In this document: positions 1 through 8,269 of the stretch, piece after piece
Position numbering within the stretch: the stretch's first letter is position 1
How the letters are laid out: each line of letters begins with the position of its first letter
Source: Methylococcales bacterium
Lineage (GTDB): Bacteria; Pseudomonadota; Gammaproteobacteria; Methylococcales; Methylomonadaceae
Direction: 5' to 3'
Assembly: GCA_030654015.1 (NCBI GenBank)
Contig: JAURYI010000108.1
Span: forward strand, 1 to 64,000
DNA: 64,000 nucleotides
Made by a program: the position numbers and the translations under genes
Notes under the pieces: generated by a model
Databases searched by the model: none
What the model was told of the DNA's origin: nothing
The model's input: only the letters and a program-made list of their open reading frames with translations

Positions 1-19
1 GGGCTGAGGCACGAAGCCC
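1..19. repeat. Possible end fragment of a family A palindromic repeat
   Basis: 17 of 19 bases match the reverse complement of the right end of the family A copy at 843-925 (core TGAGGCACGAA flanked by G and C runs). It lies inside the cydD reading frame, in the part coding for the loop before the first visible membrane helix. The rest of the element would be outside the window, so this is tentative. Confidence 0.35.
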
Positions 20-1562
20 ATCAATCGCGTTAGAAACGATTGGACTCCAGCTAGTCGGCTTGATCTCCGTCTTTTTATTGCGCAGTCTCTGTGTTTACGC
101 GCAACAAATCGCAGGTTTTAACGCAGGTGCAACAGTCCGCACCGCCATAAGACGACAACTCACCGACACGTTTGCTTTAAATCCAGCGGCACTCAAACAG
201 CAGCAAAGCGGTGCGTTAGCGGCGGTTAGTTTGGAACAAGTGGACGCACTGGCGTTGTATTTTTCGCGCTACCTGCCGCAACAGTACATCGTCGGCGTGT
301 TGCCCTTCATCATGCTTGCCGTCGTTATGCCTGTGAATTGGCTGGTCGGTTTAATTCTCTTAGTCACCGCACCGTTGATTCCATTATTTATGGCACTCAT
401 CGGTATGGGCGCAGCTTCCACACAACGCAATCAATTTTTAGCCTTAACCCGTATGAGCGGTTATTTTTTAGACCGTTTACAAGGTTTAGCCACCTTAAAA
501 CTATTCGGGCAAGCCGAAGCTGAATTAACCGCCATTCACCGCAGTGCCGATGATTTTCGGGAAAAAACCATGAGTGTGTTACGCATTGCGTTTTTATCGT
601 CTGCGGTATTGGAATTTTTCAGCGCGGTGGCGGTGGCGTTAGTTGCCGTTTATGTCGGTTTAAGTTTATTGGGGCAGATTCATTTTACTTTCGCGCCAGC
701 TGTCAGTTTTAAAATTGCGTTATTCGTGCTGCTGTTAGCCCCTGAATTTTTTCTGCCCCTCAGACAATTGGCAATTTTTTATCATGACCGTGCGGCGGCA
801 TTAGGCGCGGCGGATGCTATTTTAACCATCTTGGAACAAAACGTAGGTTGGGGAGAGCTTGCGAACCCCAACGGAAATGAGCAACACTGCGTAAATGTTG
901 GGGTTCGTGCCTCACCCCAACCTACCATTGAATTTAACAACGTCAGCAAATCCTACGACCAGCGACAAGTGTTAGCTGACATTAACCTGCACATCCACCA
1001 AGGCGAAAAAATCGCTCTAGTCGGTGCGTCAGGTGCAGGTAAAACCACGCTGTTAAATTTACTGCTCGGCTTTGAAACCGTCAGCGCAGGCAATCTATGG
1101 CTGAACGGGCAAACGCTAAACCGTGACAATGCCACGCAAACTATGGCGTACGTCGGGCAGAATGCGTATATTTTTTACGGCAGTATTGCCGATAACATTG
1201 CCCTAGCCAATGCGAACGCAACGCCCGAACAGATTCACGCCGCCGCACACGCCGCTGGTGTCACCCAATTCAGCGACCAACTGCCCCAAGGCTTACAAAC
1301 GCTGGTCGGTGAACGTGGTTATGGGTTATCAGGTGGGCAGGTGCAACGTATTGCCGTCGCGCGGGCTTTTCTAAAAAATGCCGAGATTATTGTTTTAGAC
1401 GAACCAACTGCCAATCTGGATAAAGTCACTAAAACGCAGTTACTGGCGATGATTGCGCAGTTGTTTAACGACAAAACCGTCATTATTTCCAGTCATGATG
1501 ATGAAGTCATTTCAGGCATGGACAGAAAAATCAGGTTGCAACACGGACGCTTACTATCATGA
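3..1562 (+). CDS. cydD: CydD, ATP-binding/permease half of the CydDC thiol exporter (5' end outside window)
   Basis: CydD pairs with CydC as a heterodimeric inner-membrane ABC exporter of glutathione/cysteine, needed for cytochrome bd and periplasmic cytochrome assembly. The frame is open to the left edge, so the first transmembrane helix is missing; a TTG at 60 is only the first start-like codon in view. Transmembrane helices fill the first two thirds. The nucleotide-binding domain follows, with Walker A GASGAGKTT near 1026-1052, signature LSGGQ near 1327-1341, Walker B IIVLDEP and H-loop SSHD. Its stop overlaps the cydC start by 4 bp. Odd: the linker between membrane and ATPase domains (about 843-925) is encoded by a palindromic repeat of family A that also occurs in intergenic DNA here, adding about 27 residues without breaking the frame. 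Confidence 0.93.
   Translation, partial: AEARSPSIALETIGLQLVGLISVFLLRSLCVYAQQIAGFNAGATVRTAIRRQLTDTFALNPAALKQQQSGALAAVSLEQVDALALYFSRYLPQQYIVGVLPFIMLAVVMPVNWLVGLILLVTAPLIPLFMALIGMGAASTQRNQFLALTRMSGYFLDRLQGLATLKLFGQAEAELTAIHRSADDFREKTMSVLRIAFLSSAVLEFFSAVAVALVAVYVGLSLLGQIHFTFAPAVSFKIALFVLLLAPEFFLPLRQLAIFYHDRAAALGAADAILTILEQNVGWGELANPNGNEQHCVNVGVRASPQPTIEFNNVSKSYDQRQVLADINLHIHQGEKIALVGASGAGKTTLLNLLLGFETVSAGNLWLNGQTLNRDNATQTMAYVGQNAYIFYGSIADNIALANANATPEQIHAAAHAAGVTQFSDQLPQGLQTLVGERGYGLSGGQVQRIAVARAFLKNAEIIVLDEPTANLDKVTKTQLLAMIAQLFNDKTVIISSHDDEVISGMDRKIRLQHGRLLS
843..925. repeat. Family A palindromic repeat inside cydD
   Basis: This 83-bp imperfect palindrome begins GTAGGTTGGGG and ends CCCCAACCTAC, with inner arms GAACCCCAAC and GTTGGGGTTCG. 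The same design occurs at 44792-44867 and 58522-58598 between genes. Here it is translated as part of CydD, starting VGWGELANPNG and ending GVRASPQP, in the linker before the ATPase domain. Confidence 0.85.
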
Positions 1563-3232
1563 ATGATTTAACGTTTTTCTTACGCTTATTCAAACCGCAT
1601 CGTTTATGGTTAGCGGGCGGTATCGTGTTGGCATTACTCACCGCGTTTGCCGCTGTCGCCTTGCTCACGCTATCAGGCTGGTTCATCAGCGCGTCTGCGG
1701 TTGCAGGTTTAGGCGGTGATGTGTTGCTGTTTAATTTTATGCTGCCCGCCGCACAAATCCGCGCCTTAGCCATTAGTCGCACATTGGGGCGTTATGGCGA
1801 ACGCTTAGTGACGCACGAAGCTACCTTTCGCGTCCTCACCGAAATCCGTGTATGGTTTTTTGCCCAACTGATTCCACTAGCCTTAGGGCGTTTATCCGAG
1901 TCGCGTAGTGGCGATTTATTAACCCGCATGACCGCTGATATTGGTGCCTTGGACGCGCTGTATTTGCGTTTACTTGCACCTATGGTGGTTGCCGCGTTAG
2001 GCGTTAGTGCGGTCACGGTATTTTTGTATCATTATGATCCGTTTATTGGTGTCAGCACAGGCGTGTTATTGATTATCGCGGCGGTTGCAATTCCTTGGTT
2101 ATTCAATAAATTAGGCACAGACGGCGCGGAAAACGTAGTCACCTTAGCGGCAAGTTTGCGTTTGCGACAATTGGAAATGCTACAAGGCATGACCGACTTA
2201 CTGGCAAATCAAGCCTATACACGGTTTAGTGAAGCATTTGCACACAACTCAGAACGACTGATAAACACCGAAGCCGATAATAATCGCTTAACCGCCCTGT
2301 CCTCCGCGCTCACACTATTACTATCACAACTGGCGTTATTGCTCGCGCTCATTCTGGTCGCGCTGGGTTATCAAGACGGCGCGTTGTCAGGTGCGGATAT
2401 TGCCATCGTGGTATTTTGTGTGCTTGCCGCGTTTGAACTGGTGCAACCGTTGCCGCAAGCCATACAAATGCTGGGTAAAACCCAAGCCGCCGCACAGCGG
2501 GTGCGTCATCTGGCAACGTTGACACCGACGATTGCTATTACTGATTCGCCGCTCACTTTGCCTAATAACTATGATTTGCACTTTCATGAGGTGAGCTTTG
2601 GGTATTCGGAACAGTTGGTATTAAAAAACCTCAACCTCAACCTGCCGCACGGTGCAAAAATCGCCATTATCGGCGCGAGTGGTTCAGGAAAAACCACGCT
2701 ATTGCAGTTATTAACCCGTCATTACGACCCGCAACACGGTAAAATTTTGCTGGGTAATGTGGCGATTAATCAGCTCAATCACGATGAGTTGCTCAGTTAT
2801 TTCGGCGTGTTATCACAACGCAGTCAATTATTTGCCGCCACCATTAAAGACAATCTGTTAATCGCTAAACGCGACGCGACGCAAAACGAACTTAACGCAG
2901 CCGTAAAATTTGCAGGACTCACGCAGTTTATCGGACGTTTGCCCGATGGTATCAATACTTGGGTCGGTGAAAGTGGCGCGACAATTTCAGGCGGTGAAGC
3001 GCGGCGTATTGCCTTGGCACGGCTGCACCTAAAAAATCCGCCTATTTTATTATTAGATGAACCCACCGAAGGTTTAGACGCAGATACCGAACGCGACGTA
3101 TTAACGGCGTTAGCGAATTTTGCCGAACATAAAACGCTGGTAATGGTGACGCATCGCCCTGTAGGTCTGGAATTAGTGGATAGCGTTTATCGTATGGAAC
3201 AAGGCGTTTTACGACTTGTTAATCAACAATAG
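1559..3232 (+). CDS. cydC: CydC, second half of the CydDC thiol exporter
   Basis: CydC is the partner subunit of CydD; together they export reduced thiols to the periplasm. The 557-residue protein has an N-terminal six-helix membrane domain (residues 1-300) and a C-terminal ABC ATPase with Walker A GASGSGKTT, signature ISGGE, Walker B ILLLDEPTEGLD and H-loop VTHR. The length is normal for the family. The ATG overlaps the cydD stop, so the two are translationally coupled. A family B hairpin 54 bp downstream is a likely transcript end. The CydC assignment over a second CydD rests on gene order and the diverged ISGGE signature. Confidence 0.93.
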   Translation: MNDLTFFLRLFKPHRLWLAGGIVLALLTAFAAVALLTLSGWFISASAVAGLGGDVLLFNFMLPAAQIRALAISRTLGRYGERLVTHEATFRVLTEIRVWFFAQLIPLALGRLSESRSGDLLTRMTADIGALDALYLRLLAPMVVAALGVSAVTVFLYHYDPFIGVSTGVLLIIAAVAIPWLFNKLGTDGAENVVTLAASLRLRQLEMLQGMTDLLANQAYTRFSEAFAHNSERLINTEADNNRLTALSSALTLLLSQLALLLALILVALGYQDGALSGADIAIVVFCVLAAFELVQPLPQAIQMLGKTQAAAQRVRHLATLTPTIAITDSPLTLPNNYDLHFHEVSFGYSEQLVLKNLNLNLPHGAKIAIIGASGSGKTTLLQLLTRHYDPQHGKILLGNVAINQLNHDELLSYFGVLSQRSQLFAATIKDNLLIAKRDATQNELNAAVKFAGLTQFIGRLPDGINTWVGESGATISGGEARRIALARLHLKNPPILLLDEPTEGLDADTERDVLTALANFAEHKTLVMVTHRPVGLELVDSVYRMEQGVLRLVNQQ

Positions 3233-3285
3233 GCTAATGACTGGCAGTCATGATTACCTAGTAGTCAGTCCATTTTTATTATGAC

Positions 3286-3363
3286 GTGTGATAAAGACCT
3301 GCGAGGTTTTAAAAACCTCGCAGGTCTAGCAACTTTACCCGTCATAACTAAACTGACGGTGTA
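3286..3363. repeat. Family B palindromic repeat, copy 1
   Basis: The core is a near-perfect hairpin, ACCTGCGAGGTTT and AAACCTCGCAGGT around TAA, preceded by GTGTGATAAAG and followed by a second small arm ending TGACGGTGTA. A close copy lies at 33366-33442 and the bare hairpin recurs at 54707-54735. It sits in the 237-bp gap after cydC and may act as a terminator or stabilise the 3' end. Confidence 0.8.
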
Positions 3364-3469
3364 CTAGCCAAAAAAATCAGTTTTGTTCAGCAAAATAGGC
3401 TACGCTATCAGGTTTCGTGCTAAGCACTGATACGCACACACCAAACAACCTGTCACACTGGAATTTAAC

Positions 3470-5410
3470 ATGATTGCTGAACTTGGACATTTTTCGCTCA
3501 TACTCACTTTGTGCATGGCACTGGTGTTGGGCTTCGTGCCTATTACGGGCGCGTTTCGCGGACTGGCGGGGTGGATTGCCGTTGCCCGACCTGCCGCTTA
3601 TGCGCAACTGCTCTTTATGGCATTGTCTTATGGCTGTTTAACTTATAGCTGTTTGACCCATGATTTTTCCGTCAAATACATTGCTACTAATTCCAACACT
3701 GCCTTGCCTACCATCTACCTGATTTCAGGAGTATGGGGCGCGCATGAAGGCTCATTATTATTGTGGGGCTTGGTGTTGACCGTCTGGACGGCATTAGTCG
3801 CACGCTTTAGTAAAAACATTCCAGAAGCCACCGTGGCGCGGGTGTTAGGCGTGATGGGTTTGGTGTCTATCGGCTTTTTGTTATTTTTATTGTTTACTTC
3901 CAATCCGTTTGAACGCTTATTTCCTGCACCGTTAGAAGGACGGGATTTGAATCCATTATTACAAGACGTGGGTTTAGCAATACATCCGCCGATGTTATAC
4001 ATGGGTTATGTGGGTTTTTCAGTGGCGTTTGCCTTTGCCATTGCCGCGTTATTGGAAGGGCGTTTGGATGCAGCGTGGGCGAGATGGTCACGTCCGTGGA
4101 CAAATATGGCATGGATGTTTTTAACGCTGGGTATCGCGTTGGGCAGTTGGTGGGCGTATTACGAACTCGGCTGGGGCGGCTGGTGGTTTTGGGATCCTGT
4201 CGAAAATGCCTCGTTTATGCCGTGGTTGGTGGGGACGGCGTTATTGCATTCATTAGCGGCAACGGAAAAACGCGGCGTGTTTAAAACATGGACGGTATTA
4301 CTGGCGATTTTTGCGTTTTCTTTGAGTTTATTAGGCACGTTTTTAGTGCGTTCGGGCGTATTAACCTCGGTTCATGCTTTTGCCAGTGACCCGACACGCG
4401 GCTTGTTTATTTTAATATTTTTGGCGGTGGTGGTCGGCGGTTCGTTGTTGCTGTATGCGATACGCGCCCCTTATGTGAAAAGCAGTGCGACGTTTGAGCT
4501 GGTCTCGAAAGAATCCGTGATTTTGTTGAATAACGTGCTGTTGGTAGTCACAGCGGCAAGTATTTTATTAGGCACACTGTATCCGCTGGTGATTGATGCG
4601 TTAGGCTTGGGAAAAATTTCTGTAGGCCCTCCGTATTTTAATGCGGTATTTATTCCCCTGATGGCTCCGTTAGCCATCGCCGTTGGTATCGGTATGTTAT
4701 TACGCTGGAAAAAAGACAGTATTCAAGCGTTGGCTGTGCGGGTGCGTTGGTTGGCGGGTGTGTGCATAACGGGCGGTTTGTTAGTGCCGTTATTGATGCC
4801 GTTTTATTCGTGGGCGGCGGTGTTGGGTATCACGCTGGCATTATGGACAACCGCTATCACAGCATTGTCATTAGTAGACCGCGTAGGTACTCAAGGTTTT
4901 TCATTGCAACGTTTAGCGTCTATTCCCTCTGGTTTTTATGGCATGACTATCGCACATTTAGGTATCGCGGTATTTGTTATCGGCATTACGCTTACCTCTG
5001 TATATAGCGTGGAAAAAGATATACGCCTCGCACCTGAGGAAAGTGTGGAACTGTCTGGTTATGTGTTTCAATTTCACAATGTCAAGGAGACCGAAGGCGT
5101 GAATTATGTCGCTCAACAGGCATTTGTCACGGTGTCGCATAACGGCGAACAAGTGGCGCAACTTGAACCGCAAAAACGGGTGTATAAAGTACAAACCATG
5201 CCCATGACCGAAGCGGCGATTGATGCAGGTTTGTTTCGGGATTTATTCGTCGCTATCGGCGAGCCGTTAGGTAAAAACGGCGCGTGGAGTTTACGAATTT
5301 ATTATAAATCGTTTATCCGCTGGATATGGCTGGGGGCGATTTTTATGGCAGTGGGCGGCTTGTGCGCGGCTTGTGACCGACGCTATCGACTGGCAGTTAA
5401 GACGCAATAA
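3470..5410 (+). CDS. ccmF: CcmF/CycK-type cytochrome c haem lyase subunit
   Basis: CcmF is the integral-membrane core of System I haem lyase, which receives haem from CcmE and joins it to CxxCH apocytochromes in the periplasm. The 646-residue length is standard. The start MIAELGHFSLIL matches the family and is preceded by GGAA. Visible signatures are GVWGAHEGSLLLW (residues 88-100), the haem-facing IHPPMLYMGY (171-180) and the tryptophan-rich WWD motif GWGGWWFWDPVEN (235-247). About 14-15 hydrophobic helices are apparent. None of ccmA-E, ccmG or ccmH is next to it; it follows cydDC, so it is an isolated ccmF near another cytochrome assembly operon. A perfect 11-bp stem-loop follows at once. 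Confidence 0.92.
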   Translation: MIAELGHFSLILTLCMALVLGFVPITGAFRGLAGWIAVARPAAYAQLLFMALSYGCLTYSCLTHDFSVKYIATNSNTALPTIYLISGVWGAHEGSLLLWGLVLTVWTALVARFSKNIPEATVARVLGVMGLVSIGFLLFLLFTSNPFERLFPAPLEGRDLNPLLQDVGLAIHPPMLYMGYVGFSVAFAFAIAALLEGRLDAAWARWSRPWTNMAWMFLTLGIALGSWWAYYELGWGGWWFWDPVENASFMPWLVGTALLHSLAATEKRGVFKTWTVLLAIFAFSLSLLGTFLVRSGVLTSVHAFASDPTRGLFILIFLAVVVGGSLLLYAIRAPYVKSSATFELVSKESVILLNNVLLVVTAASILLGTLYPLVIDALGLGKISVGPPYFNAVFIPLMAPLAIAVGIGMLLRWKKDSIQALAVRVRWLAGVCITGGLLVPLLMPFYSWAAVLGITLALWTTAITALSLVDRVGTQGFSLQRLASIPSGFYGMTIAHLGIAVFVIGITLTSVYSVEKDIRLAPEESVELSGYVFQFHNVKETEGVNYVAQQAFVTVSHNGEQVAQLEPQKRVYKVQTMPMTEAAIDAGLFRDLFVAIGEPLGKNGAWSLRIYYKSFIRWIWLGAIFMAVGGLCAACDRRYRLAVKTQ

Positions 5411-5421
5411 ATAGGTAAACA

Positions 5422-5449
5422 CGCTATTCGCCAATGATGGCGAATAGCG
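5422..5449. terminator. Stem-loop between convergent ccmF and the PilZ gene
   Basis: Perfect 11-bp stem CGCTATTCGCC / GGCGAATAGCG with a 6-nt loop, placed 11 bp after the ccmF stop and 4 bp before the convergent PilZ stop codon. It lacks a clear T run on either side, so it is a probable rather than certain bidirectional terminator. Confidence 0.6.
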
Positions 5450-5453
5450 ATTG

Positions 5454-6062
5454 TCAGCAAGCGAAACGCGGAATACCTGTGATTTTATCAGTATTCATGT
5501 TGATATATTTCAAACCGACCAGCGTTTTACCCTCGCTGTCAATATCCATCCACACCACTTGTGCCTCACCTTTTAAATTCAAACTTTTAAATTCAAACGC
5601 TGTACTTATGCCTTGCGCGATAATAATTGTTTCTGCCAGTCGAATCATCAAACCTTCAACTGATACATTGATAGCCTGAAAATCATACTGTTTATTATTC
5701 AGTAAGATTTTCCCTGCAACCGCCATATTTTTTCGATACACTTTTCTTTTGTAATACAAATTATCAACGTTGTAGCTAATCTCTTTAAATTTTAGAGCCA
5801 GTGAATCATCACGCCGACTGCCACTTACCCTGACTACTTCGGCAGTTCCTGCTAAACGCAATTTGGGTAAATAAAAATCAATTATTTTCGACGCGGACGC
5901 ATCATCAATAAGACTTTCAGGGTTTTCAGGACTGTTTAACTGCACGAGCGCACCCGTCAAGGAAATATTGATAACAGATACCTCCTGTTCTTCGTCATTA
6001 ATATAAACTAAACCGTTTGTTATCAGGCTCTTACGATACGCGCGTTGTGACTCTGACTTCAT
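5454..6062 (-). CDS. Tandem PilZ-domain protein (cyclic-di-GMP receptor candidate)
   Basis: The 202-residue protein has no signal peptide or membrane segment. Two halves each look like a PilZ domain. The first has RAYRK near residues 8-12 and NISLTG near 31-36; the second has YKRKVYRK near 104-111 and NVSVEG near 132-137. These fit the two PilZ signatures, an arginine-rich RxxxR stretch and [D/N]xSxxG, which bind cyclic-di-GMP. The second repeat is the better match and may be the binding one. An AGGGG ribosome site precedes the ATG. No partner is evident; the neighbours are a convergent ccmF and a beta-barrel protein on the same strand 38 bp upstream. Function inferred from motif only. Confidence 0.72.
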   Translation of the reverse strand: MKSESQRAYRKSLITNGLVYINDEEQEVSVINISLTGALVQLNSPENPESLIDDASASKIIDFYLPKLRLAGTAEVVRVSGSRRDDSLALKFKEISYNVDNLYYKRKVYRKNMAVAGKILLNNKQYDFQAINVSVEGLMIRLAETIIIAQGISTAFEFKSLNLKGEAQVVWMDIDSEGKTLVGLKYINMNTDKITGIPRFAC

Positions 6063-6100
6063 AACTACCCCTATCCATTGATAATGTCTTTACAATACTA

Positions 6101-6832
6101 TTAGAAATTAAGATTTAAATTCGTCATCCATACTTTATTATTTTGATCGCCTGCGGGGTTTCTTCTCCAGACGTGTTGGTATAAAAAGCCTGTTTCAATC
6201 TGAAACTCAGGCGCGAAACGGTAACCAAAACCCAGATAGGCGCGGTTTTGCTGTGCGCCTGCCTGTAATTGTGCGTTATGAGCATTGTCATTGAGGTTGA
6301 AAAAAATCTCATCGGAGGCGATTACCGACCACGCAGTGTGATTAGGAATTAATTGTTCCACACGGATTCGGGTACGCCAACGAATACTAGGATCAGAATT
6401 GCGCGGTAAAAAACGTTCTTCCAAGCGGTTGCGTACTTCCCAGATAAAGTGTTTTTCATTCGCGGTATCCCGCCAGCTGAATCCCTGAAACGCCCGATTT
6501 TCAATCAGGTAGTGATTAGAACTGGGACTGGTGGAATCAGCTGACATGAAATAACCGACCCATAAGGTCGCTTTTTCATTCATCGCCCAGCCTAACACAG
6601 GTCTTATCATTATGCTGGTTAAATGGGAATTATCATTGCCGATACGTTGCTGAAATTCTAAAAAACCGCGTAGGTGTTCTGTGAGGTTGACATTGATATT
6701 GACGGGTATCCACGTCTGAAAATCAGCGGTAGGGGTGGTAGCGTGTACATTACTGCTTGCCATTAACCCGCCTATTACAATAGAACCAAGCTGAGTTAGT
6801 GGATATTTTAATAGCATTATGTTTTGCTCCAA
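6101..6832 (-). CDS. DUF2490 family outer-membrane beta-barrel protein
   Basis: The 243-residue protein begins with a signal peptide (hydrophobic TQLGSIVIGGLMASSNVHA, cleavage after A). The mature part opens with DFQTWIPVNINVNLT and alternates short amphipathic strands ending in aromatic residues, finishing in NLNLNF, whose terminal phenylalanine suits the BAM complex. Features such as RPVLGW and the GFGYRFAPEFQIETGF segment fit DUF2490, a family of small barrels of unknown function. It stands 38 bp upstream of the PilZ gene on the same strand, so the two may be co-transcribed. An alternative start is the methionine at residue 6. Confidence 0.7.
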   Translation of the reverse strand: MEQNIMLLKYPLTQLGSIVIGGLMASSNVHATTPTADFQTWIPVNINVNLTEHLRGFLEFQQRIGNDNSHLTSIMIRPVLGWAMNEKATLWVGYFMSADSTSPSSNHYLIENRAFQGFSWRDTANEKHFIWEVRNRLEERFLPRNSDPSIRWRTRIRVEQLIPNHTAWSVIASDEIFFNLNDNAHNAQLQAGAQQNRAYLGFGYRFAPEFQIETGFLYQHVWRRNPAGDQNNKVWMTNLNLNF

Positions 6833-7028
6833 GCAATATAAATAACAACAGGAAGACTGTTATTTTCGGTGAAAAAGTTATTTTAATAGATTAAGTTTAA
6901 CACCTAGTCAACACCGCGTAAGTAACTAAATGACAGGGATTAACGGCGCAGAAAATGGCTGATAAAAATGTTTATTTAATCGTTATAATTAGCACCCTCT
7001 TTTCACTCTGTATTCAAAAATATTCATC

Positions 7029-7778
7029 ATGATTAAATGGAAATTGATGCTGACGACCTTGCCTTTTGTGCTGGTCATTTTGCTGTTGACTTATACCCGC
7101 GTACAAACTTTAAATATTCCAAGTTTACTGGAGTTTTCTGATACCGCGCCTATCATCACTGCCACCGCGTTAGTTATCGGTTTTATGATGGCAGGAATTA
7201 TGGCAGATTATAAAGAAGGCGAAAGACTACCCGCTGAACTTGCCTGTGCCTTACAAGCCATTGACGACTGCATTCAGGCGGACAGTTTTAATTTAAAAAA
7301 AACTGATTTTGTCGCCCTCAAACACATAAATGCCACCCTGCATACCGCCGTTATCAATTGGCTGTTCAACAAAGAAAATGCTGAAAACAGCTATGCCGCC
7401 TTGCAAGCTATCATGGCGTTTTCGGGTTCATCGCCCACGTTTAAAAATAATGTCCTGAAAAATGTGGACGCACTCAGACGCAGCATCACCCGCGTCGATG
7501 TCATTCGCCGCACGGATTTTATTACTACAGGTTACGCGCTGTTAGAAGTGTTTGTCACCATCACACTGAGCTTATTGATATTCGCCAATTTTAAAAATCC
7601 CATCGCGCAATATCTGGTAGTCGGCTCTATTTCCCTGATTTACATCTACATGATTCGCCTGATACGCGACCTAGATAATCCCTTTGATTATGAACAGGAC
7701 GGCAGTTGTGCAGGTGCTGCGGAAGTGGATTATTTTCCACTCACCGAAGCACAACAACGATTAAAACATTTTATTTAG
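7029..7778 (+). CDS. Hypothetical four-helix membrane protein
   Basis: The 249-residue protein is not confidently assigned. Two hydrophobic segments near the N-terminus (residues 8-24 and 44-62) and two near the C-terminus (about 170-186 and 193-211) bracket a soluble central region of roughly 100 residues. Such a 2+2 layout with a cytoplasmic middle recalls DUF4239 or bestrophin-like proteins, but no signature settles it. The C-terminal tail is acidic. Its last 8 bp overlap the end of the convergent HopJ gene. No ribosome site is obvious before the ATG. Confidence 0.6.
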   Translation: MIKWKLMLTTLPFVLVILLLTYTRVQTLNIPSLLEFSDTAPIITATALVIGFMMAGIMADYKEGERLPAELACALQAIDDCIQADSFNLKKTDFVALKHINATLHTAVINWLFNKENAENSYAALQAIMAFSGSSPTFKNNVLKNVDALRRSITRVDVIRRTDFITTGYALLEVFVTITLSLLIFANFKNPIAQYLVVGSISLIYIYMIRLIRDLDNPFDYEQDGSCAGAAEVDYFPLTEAQQRLKHFI

Positions 7779-8124
7779 CGGTTAATGGCGCACCGTTAAA
7801 CGCAATACCCGCCCAGCCATCACGCATAAAATTTCTGATATTCTGATGGTCTGACCCATCAGGATGCGACAATACATCCACACGGTAATAGTCACCGAAC
7901 AGGTTTAAAGTTTGCTGTTCGGTGAGCTGATGTATCTGCGCAAAGGCAAAAATTTTACACGAGCCTTCATTCGTCCCAGCGGCACTAATCAACGCCTGTT
8001 CAGCTAAACCATTGCTGAATTCCGTCGGTTGATAATCATAATGTTCAGTAATCACAGCGATAGTGTCATTAAAACTGATAGGTGTGTTGTTGCGGATTGA
8101 TTCTAGGAATATAGTAAGTGACAT
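7771..8124 (-). CDS. HopJ family protein
   Basis: A 117-residue protein from the second of two adjacent ATG codons (8127 and 8124); the longer open frame to 8247 adds residues unlike the family. The conserved core is clear: NEGSCKIFAFAQIHQL, GDYYRVDVL, HPDGSDHQNIRNFM and GWAGIAFNG. The family is named after a Pseudomonas effector but is widespread in free-living gammaproteobacteria and algae, where no secretion role is established; no export signal is seen here. The biochemical function is unknown. Its start region is head to head with the epimerase gene at 8270. Confidence 0.85.
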   Translation of the reverse strand: MSLTIFLESIRNNTPISFNDTIAVITEHYDYQPTEFSNGLAEQALISAAGTNEGSCKIFAFAQIHQLTEQQTLNLFGDYYRVDVLSHPDGSDHQNIRNFMRDGWAGIAFNGAPLTAK

Positions 8125-8269
8125 CATTGCAAAAATAGTAAATGAGAAAATAAACTCGCCGCCGTATAAAGCGACCAAGCGTGAACGAACGCATAAAGAT
8201 AGCAGAAACGCCCCATCTTTCCCATGCAGACGCGCATTCATACCCACATATTACAAAGAGGTTCAGCAC

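Noticed and set aside
7771..8247. HopJ gene as a type III secretion effector with a long N-terminus
   Set aside because: The extra upstream residues do not match the family and no secretion genes are present; the 117-residue form fits the conserved protein found in non-pathogens.
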